Translations under genes and position numbers: made by a program
Shown here: in pieces, positions 22,529 to 22,604 of the stretch
Layout of the letters: every line of letters starts with the position of its first letter
Numbering within the stretch: the stretch's first letter is position 1
Source: Actinobacteria bacterium UBA912
GTDB taxonomy: Bacteria > Actinomycetota > Coriobacteriia > Anaerosomatales > UBA912
Direction: 5' to 3'
Assembly: GCA_002293965.1 (NCBI GenBank)
Contig: DBEG01000056.1
Span: forward strand, 1-22,604
DNA: 22,604 bases
The notes under the pieces: generated by a model
Told to the model about the DNA's origin: nothing
What the model saw: the letters and a program-made list of their open reading frames with translations, nothing else
The model's database searches: none

Positions 22529-22604
22529 GCGGACGTGGCTCAGTTGGTAGAGCACAACCTTGCCAAGGTTGGGGTCGCGGGTTCGAATCCCGTCGTCCGC
22601 TCCA
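22529..22604 (+). tRNA. tRNA-Gly (anticodon GCC)
   Basis: The acceptor is GCGGACG with CGTCCGC, the D stem GCTC/GAGC, the anticodon stem CAACC/GGTTG around the loop TTGCCAA (anticodon GCC), and the T arm GCGGG-TTCGAAT-CCCGT (outer pair G-T). The discriminator base is T and the encoded CCA is the last three bases of the window. It is divergent from tRNA-Val with 204 bases between them. Confidence 0.97.

Overview
The window is about 22.6 kb of moderately GC-rich bacterial chromosome, densely coding. No insertion sequence, prophage, CRISPR array or rRNA was seen. The gene set suggests a respiring anaerobe or microaerophile: a hydrogenase-type cytochrome b, heme synthesis, c-type cytochromes, acetyl-CoA synthetase, a RACo-like ferredoxin/ASKHA protein and a multi-subunit Mrp/Mbh-type antiporter. 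Protein style, frequent GTG starts and the tyrosine-type ferrochelatase fit an uncultured Gram-positive lineage, perhaps a Coriobacteriia-like actinobacterium. That assignment is inferred from style, not from a marker gene.

Layout. (1) 1-706: b-type cytochrome, probably the last gene of a [NiFe] hydrogenase operon that enters from the left, followed by a hairpin. (2) 817-4234: a HemN/HemW-like radical SAM protein (+) convergent with hemE-hemH (-), which are coupled through a TAGTG junction. (3) 4355-6346: acs (-), with a terminator behind it and a repeat-rich upstream region. (4) 6347-6826: a 480-base gap that is not empty. It holds the acs control region, a plausible plus-strand promoter, a strongly foldable stretch and a 13-bp-stem terminator, which together could be an undescribed structured RNA. 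(5) 6827-12345: a minus-strand run rnd, YugP-like protease, xseA, xseB, HIT protein, ferredoxin/ASKHA protein, ending at the same terminator. (6) 12440-15108: a diacylglycerol-kinase-like lipid kinase, a lipoprotein cytochrome c, and a diguanylate cyclase whose sensor domain carries a heme c motif. (7) 15142-22222: an eight-gene antiporter operon in the order E-F-G-MbhD-(MbhE+B)-C-D-double ND5-like, its genes joined by short overlaps. It is preceded by an unlisted 31-residue, lysine-rich, amphipathic small ORF whose stop codon overlaps the mnhE start. (8) 22250-22604: tRNA-Val(GAC) on the minus strand, directly upstream of and co-directional with the antiporter operon, and divergent tRNA-Gly(GCC).

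How it fits together. The heme genes could supply the cytochrome b, the lipoprotein cytochrome c and the heme-binding cyclase. Hydrogenase-derived electrons and acetate activation by Acs suggest H2/acetate-linked metabolism, and the antiporter would manage Na+/H+ gradients. The most unusual items are the cationic microprotein between tRNA-Val and mnhE, the 1011-residue antiporter subunit with an apparently degenerate second half, and the structured intergenic region upstream of acs.
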